DNA of 64,000 nt from Tyzzerella sp. (GCA_017465565.1 JAFTWA010000035.1:1-64000); one strand, 5' to 3'; positions 36,786 to 46,160 are shown, numbered from the stretch's first letter. The notes: a model not told the origin generated them from the letters alone. A program made the numbers and translations.

Positions 36786-37988
36786 ATGTTTGTATTGCCA
36801 GATACTTTTTCGGAAAGCAATGAAGATTACATTGTTGTTAATGCAGTGAAAAAGTTTATAAAATGTAGACCTGATATTAATTGTAAATTAGGGGAGTCGA
36901 GGCAAGTACTTTTAAGTGCCGTAGTGAAATATGCTAATAGTTCAGAAAAAGCAGAAGAAGATACATTGCAATGGATTGATTCTGTGGTTAAAGAAGGTAT
37001 TAAGGATTTATATATCAAAGAACTTACAGAAGAAAGTATTGAATATATACAAAACGTAGATAATATATATAAAGCGATACAACCCATATTAGAGGAAAGC
37101 CGAGAGAAACATCTGTGTAATAATACTTATACAGATTCAATGAAATTAGTTAGATTCCAAGTAGAAGAAAAAGAATGTTTAGTTTATACGTTTTATTTGT
37201 GTCAATGTGTGTTTATTTATGATGGGAAGGGTGATGCAAAAGTAAGATGGTATCCAATATGTGTAGACATGTATCCAGAATCTGGATTGATTGTAGGGAG
37301 AGGAAAACCAAGGCAAAACATGTTTAAATATAATAAGGATGGTATAAATTTAGAAAATTTAGAAAGAGTATCACCAGAATTAAGAATTCAAAAAGGGATG
37401 CAATATATTTTAGATATTCTAAATATTAGTTGTAAAGGTGTTGTCGAAGTAAATTGGAAACTTAAAAATTGTTTGTACAAATTATTGGAAAAATATACAG
37501 GTACGCCAATCGAAATTGAAACATTAATGAAGAAAAATATTGATAAAATTCAAAATGTCATAAATGTCATTGCAGATGATATATGTGTAGGCAGCAATAA
37601 GCGAGACATAGAATCTGATATATTCAATTTAATAGAAAAGTATTTTTCTATTAATTATGAGGACAAAGAAATCTTTACAAAAGGGCGAGAAGCTTATCCG
37701 TTGAGAATTTCTGCTACAGACGAAGAAGAGTCTAAAGTAGATCAAAAATCTGCGCAAGAACATCCTTTGCAGTCTAAAGCCATTTTCTTCGATAATAAGA
37801 AAATGATGCAAAAAAGTAAAATATGCGATGGCATCGCATTTAAATTTAAACGTAAAAATAAAACTTATTTTGATGAAGAATTCAAGGTGAGAATAGGAGT
37901 TAAAAACAACTGTTGTCACATGAAATTTTTTGAATATACCGAGGAGGTGGATATTCAAAATGTGTTACGATTGTTTATCAATGCTTAA
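36786..37988 (+). CDS. Cargo protein A of an uncharacterised two-gene unit
   Basis: 400 residues from ATG 36786 (GGAGGAGG upstream). Starts MFVLPDTFSESNEDYIVVNA; helical N-terminal half, a beta-rich centre (VRWYPICVDMYPESGLIVGR) and a C-terminal beta segment (GIAFKFKRKNKTYFDEEFKV). No Walker, nuclease, protease or membrane motif that I recognise. More A/T rich than flanking phage genes. It overlaps the next gene by 29 nt. Position between late regulator and terminase, with private promoter and terminator, fits a lysogen-expressed gene. Confidence 0.75.
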   Translation: MFVLPDTFSESNEDYIVVNAVKKFIKCRPDINCKLGESRQVLLSAVVKYANSSEKAEEDTLQWIDSVVKEGIKDLYIKELTEESIEYIQNVDNIYKAIQPILEESREKHLCNNTYTDSMKLVRFQVEEKECLVYTFYLCQCVFIYDGKGDAKVRWYPICVDMYPESGLIVGRGKPRQNMFKYNKDGINLENLERVSPELRIQKGMQYILDILNISCKGVVEVNWKLKNCLYKLLEKYTGTPIEIETLMKKNIDKIQNVINVIADDICVGSNKRDIESDIFNLIEKYFSINYEDKEIFTKGREAYPLRISATDEEESKVDQKSAQEHPLQSKAIFFDNKKMMQKSKICDGIAFKFKRKNKTYFDEEFKVRIGVKNNCCHMKFFEYTEEVDIQNVLRLFINA

Positions 37989-38748
37989 TGATATTATAGA
38001 TGAAAATAAAATTAATAAATTGCGAGAATACTTTATTAGTTTAACACCAAACAGCAGAGGGTTGATAACAGTTTCTAAAATAGCAAGTTTTTTACAAATT
38101 AGCAATGAAACAGCAGTACAAGTAATATTAAAATGCGAAGAAGCTGGGATATTACGAAGACATTTTGGAATAAGATGTCCAAATTGTGGGATGCTTATAA
38201 AAGAAATATCAACACCTTCGGTAGATGAGATTTATATTAATGAGTGCTATTGTTGTGATGGGGAAATAAATATAAGCGAAAATGATGTTGTAATATTGTT
38301 TGAATTGGTAAAATTAGAAATCCCTTTTGATGAGGGGCAACAAAGTGGGCAAGTTGTCAGTAACGAAGCTTCTATTGTTGCCCAGGAAGATACTCTAAAG
38401 GCGTTTAAAATTATGTGTGAGATGATTACTGAAAGTGTTCAAGAAAAGAGATTGAAAGAATATCAAATTCAGATAAATAATCAGAAAAGAAATGAAATAC
38501 ATAGAAAAGCAGTAAAGAAAGCTAATAAAAATCGAATAATTAACATTATTGCTAATATTGTAAGTGTAATTATAGCAGTGGTTATTATATGTCTTATATA
38601 CAAAAAATTCGGTTTCGCCAAACTATCATTATTTGTGAGTTTTTTTGCTTTCATAATTCCTTTTGGATGTAATTTTATAGTGAAAGAGTTATTTTTAATC
38701 GATATTGCAAGAGTGGAAGAAAAACTGTTACTGAAAGAGAACGAATAA
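37960..38748 (+). CDS. Cargo protein B: wHTH, zinc finger and C-terminal transmembrane helices
   Basis: 262 residues from ATG 37960 (GAGGAGGTGG upstream, inside gene A). Residues about 30-65 form a winged helix (LITVSKIASFLQISNETAVQ). A four-cysteine zinc finger follows (CPNCGML then ECYCCDG). A helical linker leads to two transmembrane helices near 195-240 (IIANIVSVIIAVVIICLIY; FVSFFAFIIPFGCNFIV). A membrane effector joined to a sensing/adaptor part is common in phage-defence systems; here that is inference only. Confidence 0.75.
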   Translation: MCYDCLSMLNDIIDENKINKLREYFISLTPNSRGLITVSKIASFLQISNETAVQVILKCEEAGILRRHFGIRCPNCGMLIKEISTPSVDEIYINECYCCDGEINISENDVVILFELVKLEIPFDEGQQSGQVVSNEASIVAQEDTLKAFKIMCEMITESVQEKRLKEYQIQINNQKRNEIHRKAVKKANKNRIINIIANIVSVIIAVVIICLIYKKFGFAKLSLFVSFFAFIIPFGCNFIVKELFLIDIARVEEKLLLKENE

Positions 38749-38752
38749 CATT

Positions 38753-38775
38753 AGGCACCCCTCGGGGTGCTTTTC
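38753..38775 (+). terminator. Terminator of the two-gene cargo unit
   Basis: GCACCC-CTCG-GGGTGC followed by TTTTC. Confidence 0.8.
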
Positions 38776-38789
38776 TGATGCAAAAATAT

Positions 38790-38846
38790 GCTGCATTCCC
38801 ATAATGGTATTGGAGTGGCTTGCAGGTTCGAATCCTGTGTGCAGCG
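38790..38846 (+). ncRNA. tRNA-like element lacking the anticodon arm, upstream of terS
   Basis: Folds as a tRNA: acceptor GCTGCAT (38790-38796) pairs with GTGCAGC (38839-38845), discriminator G; D-arm-like CCA...AATGGT...TGG; T-arm GCAGG-TTCGAAT-CCTGT with the canonical T-loop. Between D and T arms only about 8 nt (AGTGGCTT) remain where a tRNA has about 22, so there is no anticodon stem. Total 57 nt. It cannot decode. It may be a deleted tRNA, a processing signal or a structured leader; no conclusion is possible from sequence. Confidence 0.6.
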
Positions 38847-38870
38847 TTGATAGAAAGTGAGGTGAGCCTA

Positions 38871-39338
38871 ATGGCTGAAAATAACGTGGTCGGAAGGCCA
38901 CCAATGTATAAAACAGTAGAAGAAATGCAAGAGAAGATAGAAGCATACTTTAAGTCGTGCGAGGGTGAATTACTGAAAGATGATGATGGAAAACCAATTC
39001 TGGATAAGTTTAATCAGCCTATTTTGCTTGGAGCAAAGCCACCAACGATTACAGGGTTGGCTCTTGCATTAGGGTTTGCAAGCAGACAGGCGTTGTTAAA
39101 TTATCAAGAAAAGGATGAATTTAATGACACGATAACGCGCGCGAAGTCAAGAGTGGAACAATATGCAGAAGAGCGTTTGTTTGACAGAGATGGAGCAAAT
39201 GGGGCAAAGTTCAGTCTTTCAAATAACTTCAAAGGTTGGAGTGAGAGACAGAGCGTAGAGATATCTGGTTTAGCCGAAGAACAGTCTAAATTAAACGAAC
39301 TGTTAGAGCAAAGACGAATGCGACGTGGTGCTAAATGA
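38871..39338 (+). CDS. terS: Terminase small subunit
   Basis: 155 residues from ATG 38871 (AAGTGAGGTGAGCC upstream). GRPPMYKTVEEMQEKIEAYF, PPTITGLALALGFASRQALL and KFSLSNNFKGWSERQSVEIS are typical of the Terminase_2-type small subunit with N-terminal HTH that binds the packaging site. Overlaps terL in ATGA. Confidence 0.9.
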   Translation: MAENNVVGRPPMYKTVEEMQEKIEAYFKSCEGELLKDDDGKPILDKFNQPILLGAKPPTITGLALALGFASRQALLNYQEKDEFNDTITRAKSRVEQYAEERLFDRDGANGAKFSLSNNFKGWSERQSVEISGLAEEQSKLNELLEQRRMRRGAK

Positions 39339-40684
39339 GAGTAGGAGAAAAGTTTGACGCTTTTATAGATAATGTGGCAGAAGTGGAATTCCTTGAAGGC
39401 ACAACCGCAGCTGGAAAGACAACAGTTGGAATCTATAAATTCATGATGGAAGTAGCAGAAAGCCCTAAAAAGATTCATATCATAGCAGGTCTTGATACTG
39501 GTACAATTGAGAAAAACATCATCAATAAAGACAACGGTATTATAGATGAGTGGGGAACGCTGGTAGAGTACAATGGAAACGGAACTAGCGAAGAAAAGCT
39601 TCCACACATTGAATTTAATCCTGCACCTAGAGTAAAGAAGATAATCTATGTTCTTGGTTATGATGATAAAAAGAGGTGGAAGAAAGCTCTTGGTGGTCAG
39701 TATGGATGCTTATATATCGATGAAATAAATATTGCTAATATGGATTTTGTTAGAGAGGCTTCTATGAGATGCGACTATTTGTTAGGAACATTGAATCCAG
39801 ATGATCCGAACTTGCCAATCTACAAAGAATATGTCAATTGTAGCAGACCACTTCCAGAGTGGGAACATGACACGCCAAAGGAAATATTAGACGAGTTAAA
39901 AGAAGAACCAAAGCCAGGATGGGTGCATTGGTTCTTTTCTTTTAAGGATAATATATCGTTGACAAAAGAGAAGTTAGAAAAGACTATTCGAAATGTTCCA
40001 GTAGGAACAAAACTCTACAAGAATAAAATCCTTGGTCTCCGTGGTAAAGCAACAGGTCTTGTATTTCCAAACTTTGACCGAAAAAAACATGTTGTCTCTA
40101 AAGAATGGCTAAAACGTCAGATAGAGATTGGAAATATCAAAATCAAGAAATGCACAGCTGGTCTTGATACTTCATATTCGAGTCAATCCAAGGATACAAT
40201 AGCAATGCTTTTTCAGATAGTCACAGAGTGCAGAAAAGTATTTACTGTGGATGAGAAGGTATACAGTAATGCAGACCTTACAGTTCCGCTTGCTCCGTCA
40301 GATACTGTTATGAATTTCATTGATTTCTTGGAGAGGAATAGAAAGGAATGGGGATTTGCCAAGGACGTGTTTATTGATTCTGCAGACCAGGCAACAATAA
40401 CCGAACTGCAGAAACACAAGAGATTGCATGGATGCATTTACAATTTCATTCCAGCTTACAAGAAAACGAAGATTATAGATAGAATTAAGCTCATGTTGTC
40501 GTGGTTGCAGCAAGGAGCTTATTTTGTTTTGGAACATTGTACAGAACATATCTCAGAATTAGAGCGATACAGTTGGAAAGAAGATAAAGACAATGAACCA
40601 GAAGACAGAAACGACCATACTATCAATGCAAGCCAGTATTCGTGGCTTCCATACAAGATGCTGATAGGAGATGAGGAAGAATGA
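39335..40684 (+). CDS. terL: Terminase large subunit
   Basis: 449 residues. Packaging ATPase with P-loop EGTTAAGKTT near residue 25, Walker B-like CLYIDEINIA and a C-terminal RNase H-like nuclease (AGLDTSYSSQSKDT, VFIDSADQATI, NDHTINASQYS). PBSX-like family. Full length. Overlaps portal start in ATGA. Confidence 0.95.
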   Translation: MRVGEKFDAFIDNVAEVEFLEGTTAAGKTTVGIYKFMMEVAESPKKIHIIAGLDTGTIEKNIINKDNGIIDEWGTLVEYNGNGTSEEKLPHIEFNPAPRVKKIIYVLGYDDKKRWKKALGGQYGCLYIDEINIANMDFVREASMRCDYLLGTLNPDDPNLPIYKEYVNCSRPLPEWEHDTPKEILDELKEEPKPGWVHWFFSFKDNISLTKEKLEKTIRNVPVGTKLYKNKILGLRGKATGLVFPNFDRKKHVVSKEWLKRQIEIGNIKIKKCTAGLDTSYSSQSKDTIAMLFQIVTECRKVFTVDEKVYSNADLTVPLAPSDTVMNFIDFLERNRKEWGFAKDVFIDSADQATITELQKHKRLHGCIYNFIPAYKKTKIIDRIKLMLSWLQQGAYFVLEHCTEHISELERYSWKEDKDNEPEDRNDHTINASQYSWLPYKMLIGDEEE

Positions 40685-42204
40685 GGTGGTTAAAAAAAAT
40701 GAGTAATAACATCAAAAAAGGGATAAGAAATTGGTTGCAGATACAAGAAGGACAAGCATATGCAATTAATATACATGAAGTAATCGATTTTGAATTAGCA
40801 GCTATTAGAAATCGTATCTGGTATAGAGGAGACAGTAACGAATTAGAGCAGTTATATCAACAGAATCCAGACTATGCCGATAAAACAAAGTTCTGGGCAA
40901 GCAAATGTTCGCCAGGAATGGAAATGCGCAAGATACATACTGGACTGCCAGCTTTAATTGTTCGTACTCTTAGCAGTATAGTGTTGACAGATATGAATGA
41001 TTTCGAATTTGGAGAAAAGTCACACGAAGAACTCTGGAAAAAGATTGAAAAGAAGAATAAATTCAAAAAGAATTTTAAGAAGTCTCTGAGAGAGGTTATG
41101 TACATAGGTGACGGAGCTTATAAAATCACAGTTGACACAAAAATTAGTCAATATCCGCTGTTAGAGTGGTATCCAGGTGAAAGAGTTGAGTTTATTCGTC
41201 AGCGCGGTGTAATAAGGGAAATCGTATTTAAGACTCCATATCAAGTAAAGCATAAACAATATGTTCTTCATGAGCATTATGGGTATGGCTACATAAGAAA
41301 CCATTTGTATGACGGAGAAAAAGAAGTGAAGTTAGATGTTATTGAAGCAACAAAAGAAATTGTGGATGTAACATTTGACAATTCTATTATTCTTGGTACG
41401 CCATTGATGATTTACGACAGCACAAAATATGATGGACGTGGTGGTTCTATCTTTGAAGGAAAACTAGATAGTTTTGATGCGTTTGACGAAGCATGGTCAC
41501 AATGGATGGATGCGCTTAGAGCAGGACGGTCAAGGGAATACATTCCTGAATGTTTAATTCCAAAGAATCCAGAAACAGGCGAGATGATGAAGCCTAACGC
41601 GTTCGATAATCGTTATATCAAGACTGAAAGCGATATGTCAGAAAATGCAAAGAATGAGATTTCTCTACAGCAACCTAATATTCCACACGAGAGTTATCAA
41701 GCGACATATTGTACAGCATTAGATTTGTGTTTACAGGGAATTATTAGTCCATCTACGCTCGGTATTGATGTTAAAAAACTCGACAATGCAGATGCACAGA
41801 GGGAAAAAGAGAAAACCACACTTTACACAAGAGACGCAATTATCGAAGCATTGCAAGAAACTCTTCCAGAACTCATATCAGCGTGTATTAATGCAGTAAA
41901 TATCTTGAACCAAAAGGCAATTGAAGAGGTGGAAGTAGATATTCCATTTGGAGAATATGCAAACCCGTCATTCGAAAGCCAAGTGGAAACAGTAGGAAAA
42001 GGAAGGCAACAGGGAATTATGAGCGTTGATGCATGCGTAGAAGAATTATATGGAGATAGCCGAGATGATGATTGGAAAAAGGAAGAGATTGCAAGACTCA
42101 AAGCAGAACAAGGCATAGCAACAGTGGAAGAGCCAATTGTTCAGACGAAAGCAGGCGAGTTTTCCGTTGGAGGTAATGCGGGTGAAGGTCAAAGTAGCAA
42201 ATAG
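40681..42204 (+). CDS. Portal protein
   Basis: 507 residues of the SPP1-Gp6-like portal family: WYRGDSNELEQLYQQ near residue 45, HTGLPALIVRTLSSIV, SPSTLGIDVKKLDNADAQRE, and a C-terminal acidic tail. Dodecameric ring at the DNA entry vertex. Directly coupled to terL. Confidence 0.93.
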   Translation: MRWLKKMSNNIKKGIRNWLQIQEGQAYAINIHEVIDFELAAIRNRIWYRGDSNELEQLYQQNPDYADKTKFWASKCSPGMEMRKIHTGLPALIVRTLSSIVLTDMNDFEFGEKSHEELWKKIEKKNKFKKNFKKSLREVMYIGDGAYKITVDTKISQYPLLEWYPGERVEFIRQRGVIREIVFKTPYQVKHKQYVLHEHYGYGYIRNHLYDGEKEVKLDVIEATKEIVDVTFDNSIILGTPLMIYDSTKYDGRGGSIFEGKLDSFDAFDEAWSQWMDALRAGRSREYIPECLIPKNPETGEMMKPNAFDNRYIKTESDMSENAKNEISLQQPNIPHESYQATYCTALDLCLQGIISPSTLGIDVKKLDNADAQREKEKTTLYTRDAIIEALQETLPELISACINAVNILNQKAIEEVEVDIPFGEYANPSFESQVETVGKGRQQGIMSVDACVEELYGDSRDDDWKKEEIARLKAEQGIATVEEPIVQTKAGEFSVGGNAGEGQSSK

Positions 42205-42406
42205 AACTTACACAATGAGCAACAAAGAATATCAAGGACTTCTGGACATTGCGAAAGAACAAGTTCCATTTGGTATTTATGCAGTAGAAAAAAAGGACTA
42301 TGCAGAATTAAGAAATGACCATTGTAAAAGCATTACGCAGTTTAAGAACCTTAAGCGTCAATACAAGTCACAAGGATTTAAAGTGTATTCGAATGGTGGT
42401 GCTTAA
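42182..42406 (+). CDS. Small head-region phage protein
   Basis: 74 residues if started at GTG 42182 (GGAGG 8 nt before; ATG 42176 is only 3 nt from it). VKVANRTYTMSNKEYQGLLD suggests a small alpha/beta fold found between portal and minor capsid genes in related phages. Function unknown. It is directly adjacent to the next gene. Confidence 0.65.
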   Translation: MKVKVANRTYTMSNKEYQGLLDIAKEQVPFGIYAVEKKDYAELRNDHCKSITQFKNLKRQYKSQGFKVYSNGGA

Positions 42407-44080
42407 ATGTCCAGGAAGATTAATGACATATACGATGTTGGAAAAGCCTTTAATGCAATCGAGGATGAACTGATTTCTTCTATGATTCGCAATATGGAAC
42501 GTCACAAAGTAGAAGAAATTACCGAGAAAAAACACTGGGAAATGTGGCAGGCGTTGCAGATTAAATCTCTGGAACGATATAGACAAAATAATCGTAAGAA
42601 ATACAATAAAGAATTTGCTTCGATGAACCAAAAGATAGCTGAATTAATCAGAATAGCAAAGCAAGAAGGTAGCATGGAGCAGGAAATAAAAATACTTCAA
42701 GCTATTAAACGGGGCTATAAGGGGCGTGGTAGAAATAAATCGCCAGTACGTCAGACTATGACTGCAGAGTTCTTTAAACTCAACGAGAGAAAGTTAGAAG
42801 CACTAATCAAGGCAACTACTGATGATATGAAGAAAGCTGAAACAGCAATCCTTCGTATGTCAGACGACCAATATCGTAAGATTATATTTAATGCTCAGGT
42901 GTATGCCAATACAGGAGCTGGCACCTATGAAAAAGCTGTGGATATGGCAACAAAAGATTTTCTAGCTGCAGGTCTTAATTGCGTAGAATACTCCAATGGA
43001 GCAAGACATACGCTTTCCGACTATGCGGACATGGCCATTAGAACTGCTTCTAAGCGTGCATATCTTCAAGGAGAAGGAGAAAAGCGTCAAGAGTGGGGAA
43101 TAACCACAGTAATCATGAATAAACGTGGAAATCCTTGCCCGAAATGTTTACCATTTTGTGGAAAGATTCTGATAGACGATGTGTGGAGTGGTGGCAAAGC
43201 ATCGGATGGACCTTATCCGTTAATGAGCAAGGCAATTGAAACTGGTCTTTATCATCCGAGATGTAAGGATAGTCACACTACATACTTTGAAGGAATCAGT
43301 ACTTCACCAGATGATAAATACAGTAAGAAGGAGATTGAACAGATTGCAGAGGATTATCGAGAAGAACAGAAACAATGGTACGTAAAGCGACAAGTTGAGA
43401 AGTTTGGAAGACTAGAAAAGTATTCGTTAGATAGCGATAATCAGAAAAAATACAGAATAAAATCTATACAGTGGAAAAAGTTGCAAAAGCCTGAGATAAA
43501 TGATATGCTCGAATTGAGTGATAAGCAATCTCTTGATGGAACAAATTTGTATTCTGCAAGAGAGTTAATCGATATGTCTTCCCAAATTAATAAGTATATG
43601 AACTCTATAGGTTTGCCTAATAGTAAATGGAGTGGAAAGACTTTTATAAAATCTATTTCAGAAATGCCGAAAGCAGTTGGAGTTAAAAAGAAAGCGTGCG
43701 ACATTTGGTTGAGAGAAGATGCAGGCATAAAAACTATAATTCACGAACATTTACATGCTCGTTCTGGTAGTTGGTTGGACAAATGGAAGAGAAGTGCACG
43801 AAGTTTCGAGGAAAGCACCTGCGAATTACTTGCACAAGAGATTTGTAAGCAAAATAATATTGCATATAATGAATCTTACAAAAATCAAGTTGCTTCACTG
43901 CGCCAGTTTAACAAAATACTCGGGAAATATAGCAATGATTACGAATTTGCTCTGGATATGTTCAATGTCGATATGGATAAAAGAGAAAAATGGCTTACAG
44001 ACTTAGCGAACGAAAGTAGTTTAGTGAAATCAATTCAATTAAAAGCTTTAATAAGAAAGGTACACAATGCTAAAGAATAA
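42407..44080 (+). CDS. Minor capsid protein (min_cap2/MuF-like) with C-terminal HEXXH metallopeptidase-like domain
   Basis: 557 residues. The N-terminal about 330 residues match phage minor capsid protein 2 (YADMAIRTASKRAYLQGEGE, KRGNPCPKCLPFCGK, YPLMSKAIETGLYHPRCKDS). The last 220 residues are an added domain with IIHEHLHARSG near residue 446 and EEST about 20 residues later, the HExxH...E pattern of gluzincin zinc peptidases. Similar extensions on MuF proteins are polymorphic toxins delivered by phage heads. The next gene overlaps its end and may encode immunity. Confidence 0.85.
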   Translation: MSRKINDIYDVGKAFNAIEDELISSMIRNMERHKVEEITEKKHWEMWQALQIKSLERYRQNNRKKYNKEFASMNQKIAELIRIAKQEGSMEQEIKILQAIKRGYKGRGRNKSPVRQTMTAEFFKLNERKLEALIKATTDDMKKAETAILRMSDDQYRKIIFNAQVYANTGAGTYEKAVDMATKDFLAAGLNCVEYSNGARHTLSDYADMAIRTASKRAYLQGEGEKRQEWGITTVIMNKRGNPCPKCLPFCGKILIDDVWSGGKASDGPYPLMSKAIETGLYHPRCKDSHTTYFEGISTSPDDKYSKKEIEQIAEDYREEQKQWYVKRQVEKFGRLEKYSLDSDNQKKYRIKSIQWKKLQKPEINDMLELSDKQSLDGTNLYSARELIDMSSQINKYMNSIGLPNSKWSGKTFIKSISEMPKAVGVKKKACDIWLREDAGIKTIIHEHLHARSGSWLDKWKRSARSFEESTCELLAQEICKQNNIAYNESYKNQVASLRQFNKILGKYSNDYEFALDMFNVDMDKREKWLTDLANESSLVKSIQLKALIRKVHNAKE

Positions 44081-44258
44081 AAAGTTGAAAGAATTAGAAA
44101 ACAAAATATTCTATGGTGATTACACGGACGATGAATGGCGAGAAATAGATAAAGCACTAGACGAAGAATTTGCAAAAGCAAGCGAAGAAGATAAGAAAGC
44201 GTTCATTGATAACGGGGCAGGGAATATGTTAGCAATGATAATGGAATATATGGATTAG
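44067..44258 (+). CDS. Small acidic protein, candidate immunity partner of the HEXXH domain
   Basis: 63 residues, acidic (NKIFYGDYTDDEWREIDKAL, DEEFAKASEEDKKAFIDNGA). Its start overlaps the minor capsid gene by 14 nt; AAGAAAGGTACACA ribosome site. Immunity proteins of toxins are often small, acidic and encoded just downstream. This is inference from position and charge only. Confidence 0.55.
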   Translation: MLKNKKLKELENKIFYGDYTDDEWREIDKALDEEFAKASEEDKKAFIDNGAGNMLAMIMEYMD

Positions 44259-44325
44259 TACCGCTTGGTCAGAAATGATTGAGTGGTATTTTTATAGCCA
44301 TTTTTAAGGAAGGTGAGGTGAAAAC

Positions 44326-44574
44326 ATGGCAGATGTAAAAGTAAGGGTTATCGAAGGATTTAATGACCGCACAGACAATAACAAGTACAAGAAAAAGAAT
44401 TCAATTTTAACTGTTTCCGAGGAACGTGCAAAGAAATTCAAGAACCAGCAGATAAGGCGGAGTCTAAAAAGAAATAACATATTAAATTTGGAATTAGGAC
44501 GTGTAGCAACGTCTTATTTTTATGCCCGAAGGCTTAAAACTACGCGGAGACACCGAGTAAACAACTGTATGTGA
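44326..44574 (+). pseudogene. Small structural-region gene with probable frameshift
   Basis: Starts MADVKVRVIEGFNDRTDNNK with AAGGTGAGGTGAAAAC upstream. After ERAKKF the open frame continues KNQQIRRSLKR and runs through a downstream hairpin. In the frame one base back the DNA instead reads QEPADKAESKKK then stop at 44477, which looks like the natural tail of this protein type. So a one-base change near 44435-44445 (real or sequencing error) likely altered the end. Confidence 0.5.
44498..44522 (+). terminator. Weak hairpin with T run
   Basis: GACGT-GTAGCA-ACGTC followed by TTATTTTT. It lies past the probable original stop of the previous gene. Confidence 0.5.
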
Positions 44575-44629
44575 GACACACGTAAAACTGTAATAGAGAG
44601 ACACTCTTAAAACTGAAAGGAGCAATATT

Positions 44630-45253
44630 ATGCGAGAAGAAAAAAGAAAAGTAGGAGTACCATTGAATCTGCAATTTTTTGCAGAACCAGGAGGAGACCC
44701 AACGCCACCTGCAAAGGACCCAACATCAACAGGTGAACAGATCCAAACTCCACAATTCGACTATCAGAAATTGGCTGATTTAATCACTGGAAAGCAATCT
44801 GTAACAGAGGACACTGTGCTTAAAAGCTACTTTAAACAACAAGGGCTTTCGCCAGAGGAAGCACAACAAGCGATTGCTGCATTCAAACAGCAAAAAGCAG
44901 CTAGTCAGCCAGACGTTGGGGCTTTACAAACACAGGTGACTCAGGCACAACAGCAAGCGCAACAGGCAATGATTGAGAGAGATTCTTATTTGTTGGCTGG
45001 TGAACTTGGAGTTGATTCAAAAACAATGCCTTACATTCTCAAAATGGCTGATTTGAGTGATGTAGTAGGAACAGATGGAAAAGTAGCACAAGACAAGTTA
45101 AAAGAGGCCTTAAACAAAGTCTTAGAAACTCTTCCACAACTAAAGATTCAGACACAGCAGGCAACAGGATTCCAATTTGGAGCACCAGGTACTACAAGTA
45201 CACAGACTGCTGTAGACAAACAATTAGATAATATCTTTGGTATTAAAAATTAG
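44630..45253 (+). CDS. Capsid scaffolding protein
   Basis: 207 residues. N-terminal PLNLQFFAEPGG is a typical leader of Firmicute phage scaffold proteins; the middle is a Q/A-rich coiled coil (QTQVTQAQQQAQQAMIERDS), end AVDKQLDNIFGIKN. It directs capsid shell assembly and is lost later. Directly before the major capsid gene. Confidence 0.88.
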   Translation: MREEKRKVGVPLNLQFFAEPGGDPTPPAKDPTSTGEQIQTPQFDYQKLADLITGKQSVTEDTVLKSYFKQQGLSPEEAQQAIAAFKQQKAASQPDVGALQTQVTQAQQQAQQAMIERDSYLLAGELGVDSKTMPYILKMADLSDVVGTDGKVAQDKLKEALNKVLETLPQLKIQTQQATGFQFGAPGTTSTQTAVDKQLDNIFGIKN

Positions 45254-45266
45254 GAGGTAAATACAC

Positions 45267-46160
45267 ATGGCAGTATTAAATTATGTAACACAATTTGACA
45301 CAAGAATCCGTGATTTATACGGACATGAACTTATTTCGGATGCCTTATTCCACAGTAATGAGGACATCAAAGTTAAAGGAGCAAAGGAAATTAAGATTCC
45401 ACGCTTATCAGTTAGTGGTTATAAGGATCACACTAGAGCATCTGGCTACAATGCGGGTAATTACTCAAACGATTTTGAAACAAAGTCACTTGATCATGAT
45501 AGAGATATCGAGTTTGTCATCGACCCAATGGATGTTGACGAAACAAATCAGATTGTTTCTATTGCAAATGTTCAAGTGCGTTTTGAAAGAAGGCAGGCTA
45601 TTCCAGAGTTAGACTGCTACACATTCTCAAAACTTTATTCTGAGGCAACAAGAGTTGGAGCAACAATCAAAAATACAGCTATCACAGCTGCAAATGTTTT
45701 AAGCGATTTTGATGATAACTGTGAAGCATTCGAAGACGCTGGCGTTCCTCTTTCAAGATGTATTTTATACTGTACTGCAGCTTACAAAAAGGCATTAAAA
45801 AATGCAGAAGGAGTTCAGCGAACTCTCGAGGTAAGTGGCGGTGCAAAAGGTATTGACCGCCGTGTTCACACAATGGATGACTTAAAAGAAATCAAGGTTG
45901 TTCCATTAGAACGCTTCAAAACAGCGTATGATTTCACGGAAGGTTATACCGTAGATGCAACTGGTAAGCAGATTCACTACATCTTAGTTGACCCAGAAGC
46001 ACAGGTTTCTCGTGTGAAATATGCTTATATCAATACATATACACCTGGACATGATTCACGAGTTGCAGATAACTACATGTATCAAAACAGAAGATACAAC
46101 GGTACATTTGCGCTTGATGAAGAATTAAAACAAGGTTGTATTATCAATGCGGAGGCGTAG
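45267..46160 (+). CDS. Major capsid protein
   Basis: 297 residues, strong GGAGG site. MAVLNYVTQFDTRIRDLYGH, SGYKDHTRASGYNAGNYSND and TFALDEELKQGCIINAEA indicate the HK97-fold capsid family of Firmicute siphoviruses. Position after scaffold is diagnostic. Confidence 0.9.
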   Translation: MAVLNYVTQFDTRIRDLYGHELISDALFHSNEDIKVKGAKEIKIPRLSVSGYKDHTRASGYNAGNYSNDFETKSLDHDRDIEFVIDPMDVDETNQIVSIANVQVRFERRQAIPELDCYTFSKLYSEATRVGATIKNTAITAANVLSDFDDNCEAFEDAGVPLSRCILYCTAAYKKALKNAEGVQRTLEVSGGAKGIDRRVHTMDDLKEIKVVPLERFKTAYDFTEGYTVDATGKQIHYILVDPEAQVSRVKYAYINTYTPGHDSRVADNYMYQNRRYNGTFALDEELKQGCIINAEA

